Shown: piece by piece, positions 5,623-7,229 of the stretch
Layout: every line of letters begins with the position of its first letter
Position numbering within the stretch: the first letter of the stretch is position 1
NCBI GenBank assembly: GCA_028291285.1
Contig: JAQGIJ010000531.1
Location: 1-7,229, forward strand
Direction of reading: 5' to 3'
Source: Phenylobacterium sp.
GTDB taxonomy: Bacteria > Pseudomonadota > Alphaproteobacteria > Caulobacterales > Caulobacteraceae
DNA length: 7,229 nt
The notes under the pieces: generated by a model
The model's database searches: none
Told to the model about the DNA's origin: nothing
What the model saw: only the letters and a program-made list of their open reading frames with translations
Translations under genes and position numbers: made by a program

Positions 5623-7229
5623 ATGCGGCGAACCCGCGAGGCGAAGGCCGGCGACCGCCTGCCGTACAGCCGGGCTCACGACGAGCGCACCCTGATCCTG
5701 CGGGACGGCGCGCTCATGCAGTGCCTGCACCTGGAAGGCTTCGCCTTCGAGACCGCCGAGACCGACGACCTGAACCATCGCCAGCAGATGCGCGATGCGG
5801 CGCTGAAGGCCGTCGCCGGGTCGCGATTCGTCATCCACCACCTGATCCTGCGCCGCAGGGTCGCGGTGGACCTGTCGGCCGACTACGCCGACCCGGTCTG
5901 CGCCGAGATCGACCGGCGCTGGCGGGCGCGGATCGAAGCCCGGCGGCTGTTCGTCAACAGCCTGTTCGTCAGCCTCATCCGGCGTCCGCCCAAGGGCAAG
6001 GCCGGCTGGGCCGAGCGCGCCGGCGGGCTGTTCTCCCGCGGCCTCGGCCCGGTGGAGCGGGAGGCCGCCCTGGCGCGCGAGGTCCGCGAGCTGGATGCCG
6101 CGCGCGAAGCCCTGCAGGCGGGCCTGTCGACCTACGCCCCGCGCCTGCTCACCGGCTACGACACGCCGCACGGCCGCTGCTCGGAACCGCTGGAGATGCT
6201 CTCGGCGCTCTACAACGGCGAGCTCCGGCCGGTCCTGGCGCCGGTCGGCGACCTCGGGCGGCACATCCCCTACAAGCGCACCAGCTTCGGCGCCGAGGCG
6301 CTGGAGCAGAAGGGGGCCGGCGCGGAGAAGAGCTTCGCGGCCATCCTGTCGGTGAAGGAATACCCGCCCCACGCCCAGCCCGGCATGACCGACGCTCTGC
6401 TGCGGCTGCCCTATGAGATGGCGCTGTCGGAGAGCTTCGCCTTCGTGGACCGGCAGATCGGCGCCGAGCGGGTCGACCTGGCGCTGCGCCGCTTCCGCGC
6501 CGCGGACGACGACGCGCAGAGCCTCAAGCGCGGCCTGGTCGAGGCCAAGGACGACCTGGCCTCGGGCCGCTCGGCCATGGGCGAGCACAGCTTCGGCCTC
6601 CTGGTGCGCGCGCCCTCGCTGACGGAGCTGGACCGGGCGGCGGCGGACTGCGCCTCGGCCCTGGCCGACCTGGGCGCCGTGCCGGTCCGCGAGACCCTGA
6701 CCCTGGAGCCTGCGTTCTGGGCGCAGTTCCCGGGCAACGAGGCCTATGCGGCGCGCCGGGCGTTGATCTCCACCGGCGCCTTCGCCGGCTTCGCCAGCCT
6801 GCACGGCTTCCCCATCGGCCAGCCGGACGGCAACCATTGGGGGCAGGCGGTCACCGTCTTCGAGACCACCTCGGCGACGCCCTATTTCTTCAACTTCCAC
6901 CGCGGCGACCTGGGCAATTTCACCATCATCGGCCCGTCGGGCTCGGGCAAGACGGTGGTGCTGAACTTCCTGGCGGCGCAGGCGGCGCGGTTCGCGCCGC
7001 GCACGGTGTTCTTCGACAAGGACCGCGGCGCCGAGATCTTCCTGCGCGCGATCGGCGGCCACTACGCGGTGCTGCGTCCGGGGGAGTTCACCGGCTTCAA
7101 CCCGCTGCAGAACGAGGGAACCCCGGCGGACCGGGCGTTCCTGCGCGCGCTGATCGCCCGCCTGGCGTGCAAGCCGGGCGAGCGGCCCTCGCCGGAGGAG
7201 GAGGCGATCATCGCCGCCGCGGTGGTGGC
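5623..7229 (+). CDS. virB4: VirB4 type IV secretion ATPase (3' partial)
   Basis: The membrane-associated ATPase that powers pilus biogenesis and substrate transfer with VirB3. An open frame of 535 codons runs to the right edge with no stop; VirB4 proteins are usually around 800 residues, so about a third is missing. The N-terminus (DRLPYSRAHDERTLILRDG, residues 11-29) and the CagE/TrbE/VirB4 domain (about 180-390, with GRHIPYKRTSFG and LPYEMALSESFAFVDRQ) are family-typical. Just before the ATPase core stands GNHWGQAVTVFETTSATPYF. Walker A is GPSGSGKT at residues 437-444 (bases 6931-6954). FFDKDRGAEIF and GFNPLQN follow, both standard VirB4 sequence. Walker B and the C-terminal motifs lie beyond the window. 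The ATG at 5623 is supported by GAGGG five bases upstream and by tight coupling to virB3. No frameshift is seen, so the gene appears intact as far as it goes. Confidence 0.95.
   Translation, partial: MRRTREAKAGDRLPYSRAHDERTLILRDGALMQCLHLEGFAFETAETDDLNHRQQMRDAALKAVAGSRFVIHHLILRRRVAVDLSADYADPVCAEIDRRWRARIEARRLFVNSLFVSLIRRPPKGKAGWAERAGGLFSRGLGPVEREAALAREVRELDAAREALQAGLSTYAPRLLTGYDTPHGRCSEPLEMLSALYNGELRPVLAPVGDLGRHIPYKRTSFGAEALEQKGAGAEKSFAAILSVKEYPPHAQPGMTDALLRLPYEMALSESFAFVDRQIGAERVDLALRRFRAADDDAQSLKRGLVEAKDDLASGRSAMGEHSFGLLVRAPSLTELDRAAADCASALADLGAVPVRETLTLEPAFWAQFPGNEAYAARRALISTGAFAGFASLHGFPIGQPDGNHWGQAVTVFETTSATPYFFNFHRGDLGNFTIIGPSGSGKTVVLNFLAAQAARFAPRTVFFDKDRGAEIFLRAIGGHYAVLRPGEFTGFNPLQNEGTPADRAFLRALIARLACKPGERPSPEEEAIIAAAVV

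Noticed and set aside
5721..6416. Frames on the + strand within the virB4 region
   Set aside because: These are out-of-frame readings of virB4. The true frame starts at 5623 and stays open to the window end.
5554..7062. Open frame of 502 codons on the - strand
   Set aside because: It is antisense to virB4, whose product is clearly recognisable over the whole stretch. The - strand product is Arg/Ala/Gln-rich with no family features.

Overview
The window is GC-rich DNA that reads like an alphaproteobacterium, most plausibly a Caulobacteraceae-type chromosome. That assignment is inferred from the style of the proteins (VirB4, VirB3, DUF3455, membrane-anchored class I cytochrome c) and from the very high G/C at third codon positions. 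No rRNA or tRNA gene is present to confirm it. I see no insertion sequence, tRNA-type attachment site, CRISPR array or integrase.

Left part (1-1263): the 3' part of a membrane-anchored mono-heme cytochrome c (+ strand, 5' end cut by the window edge) converges on a small two-helix membrane protein gene (- strand). A short non-coding stretch follows.

Middle (1264-3005): a - strand pair that looks like an operon, made of an exported DUF3455 protein followed 25 bases later by a D-2-hydroxyacid dehydrogenase. Their promoter should lie in the 250-base region shared with the divergent lipoprotein gene. That region holds a perfect 11-bp inverted repeat, which is the best candidate operator here.

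Right part (3006-7229): a + strand lipoprotein of the TIGR03118 beta-propeller type, then the 5' end of a type IV secretion (VirB/conjugation-type) operon in canonical order: a VirB1-like lytic transglycosylase, VirB2 pilin, VirB3, and VirB4 ATPase cut by the right edge after Walker A. The virB genes are tightly packed (4-base overlap, then gaps of 3 and 7 bases), which indicates co-transcription and translational coupling. Between the lipoprotein and the mature part of the VirB1-like protein lies a structured GC-rich stretch: two imperfect 19-bp repeats and a perfect 13-bp hairpin. It makes the true start of virB1 uncertain and could separate or attenuate transcription.

The VirB1-4 proteins would act together: the transglycosylase opens peptidoglycan, VirB2 forms the pilus, and VirB3 with VirB4 forms the inner-membrane energising core. 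Nothing here shows whether the machine serves conjugation, effector delivery or bacterial killing; that depends on genes beyond the right edge. I found no clearly novel system, but the hairpin region, the palindrome and the lipoprotein-T4SS adjacency deserve a second look.
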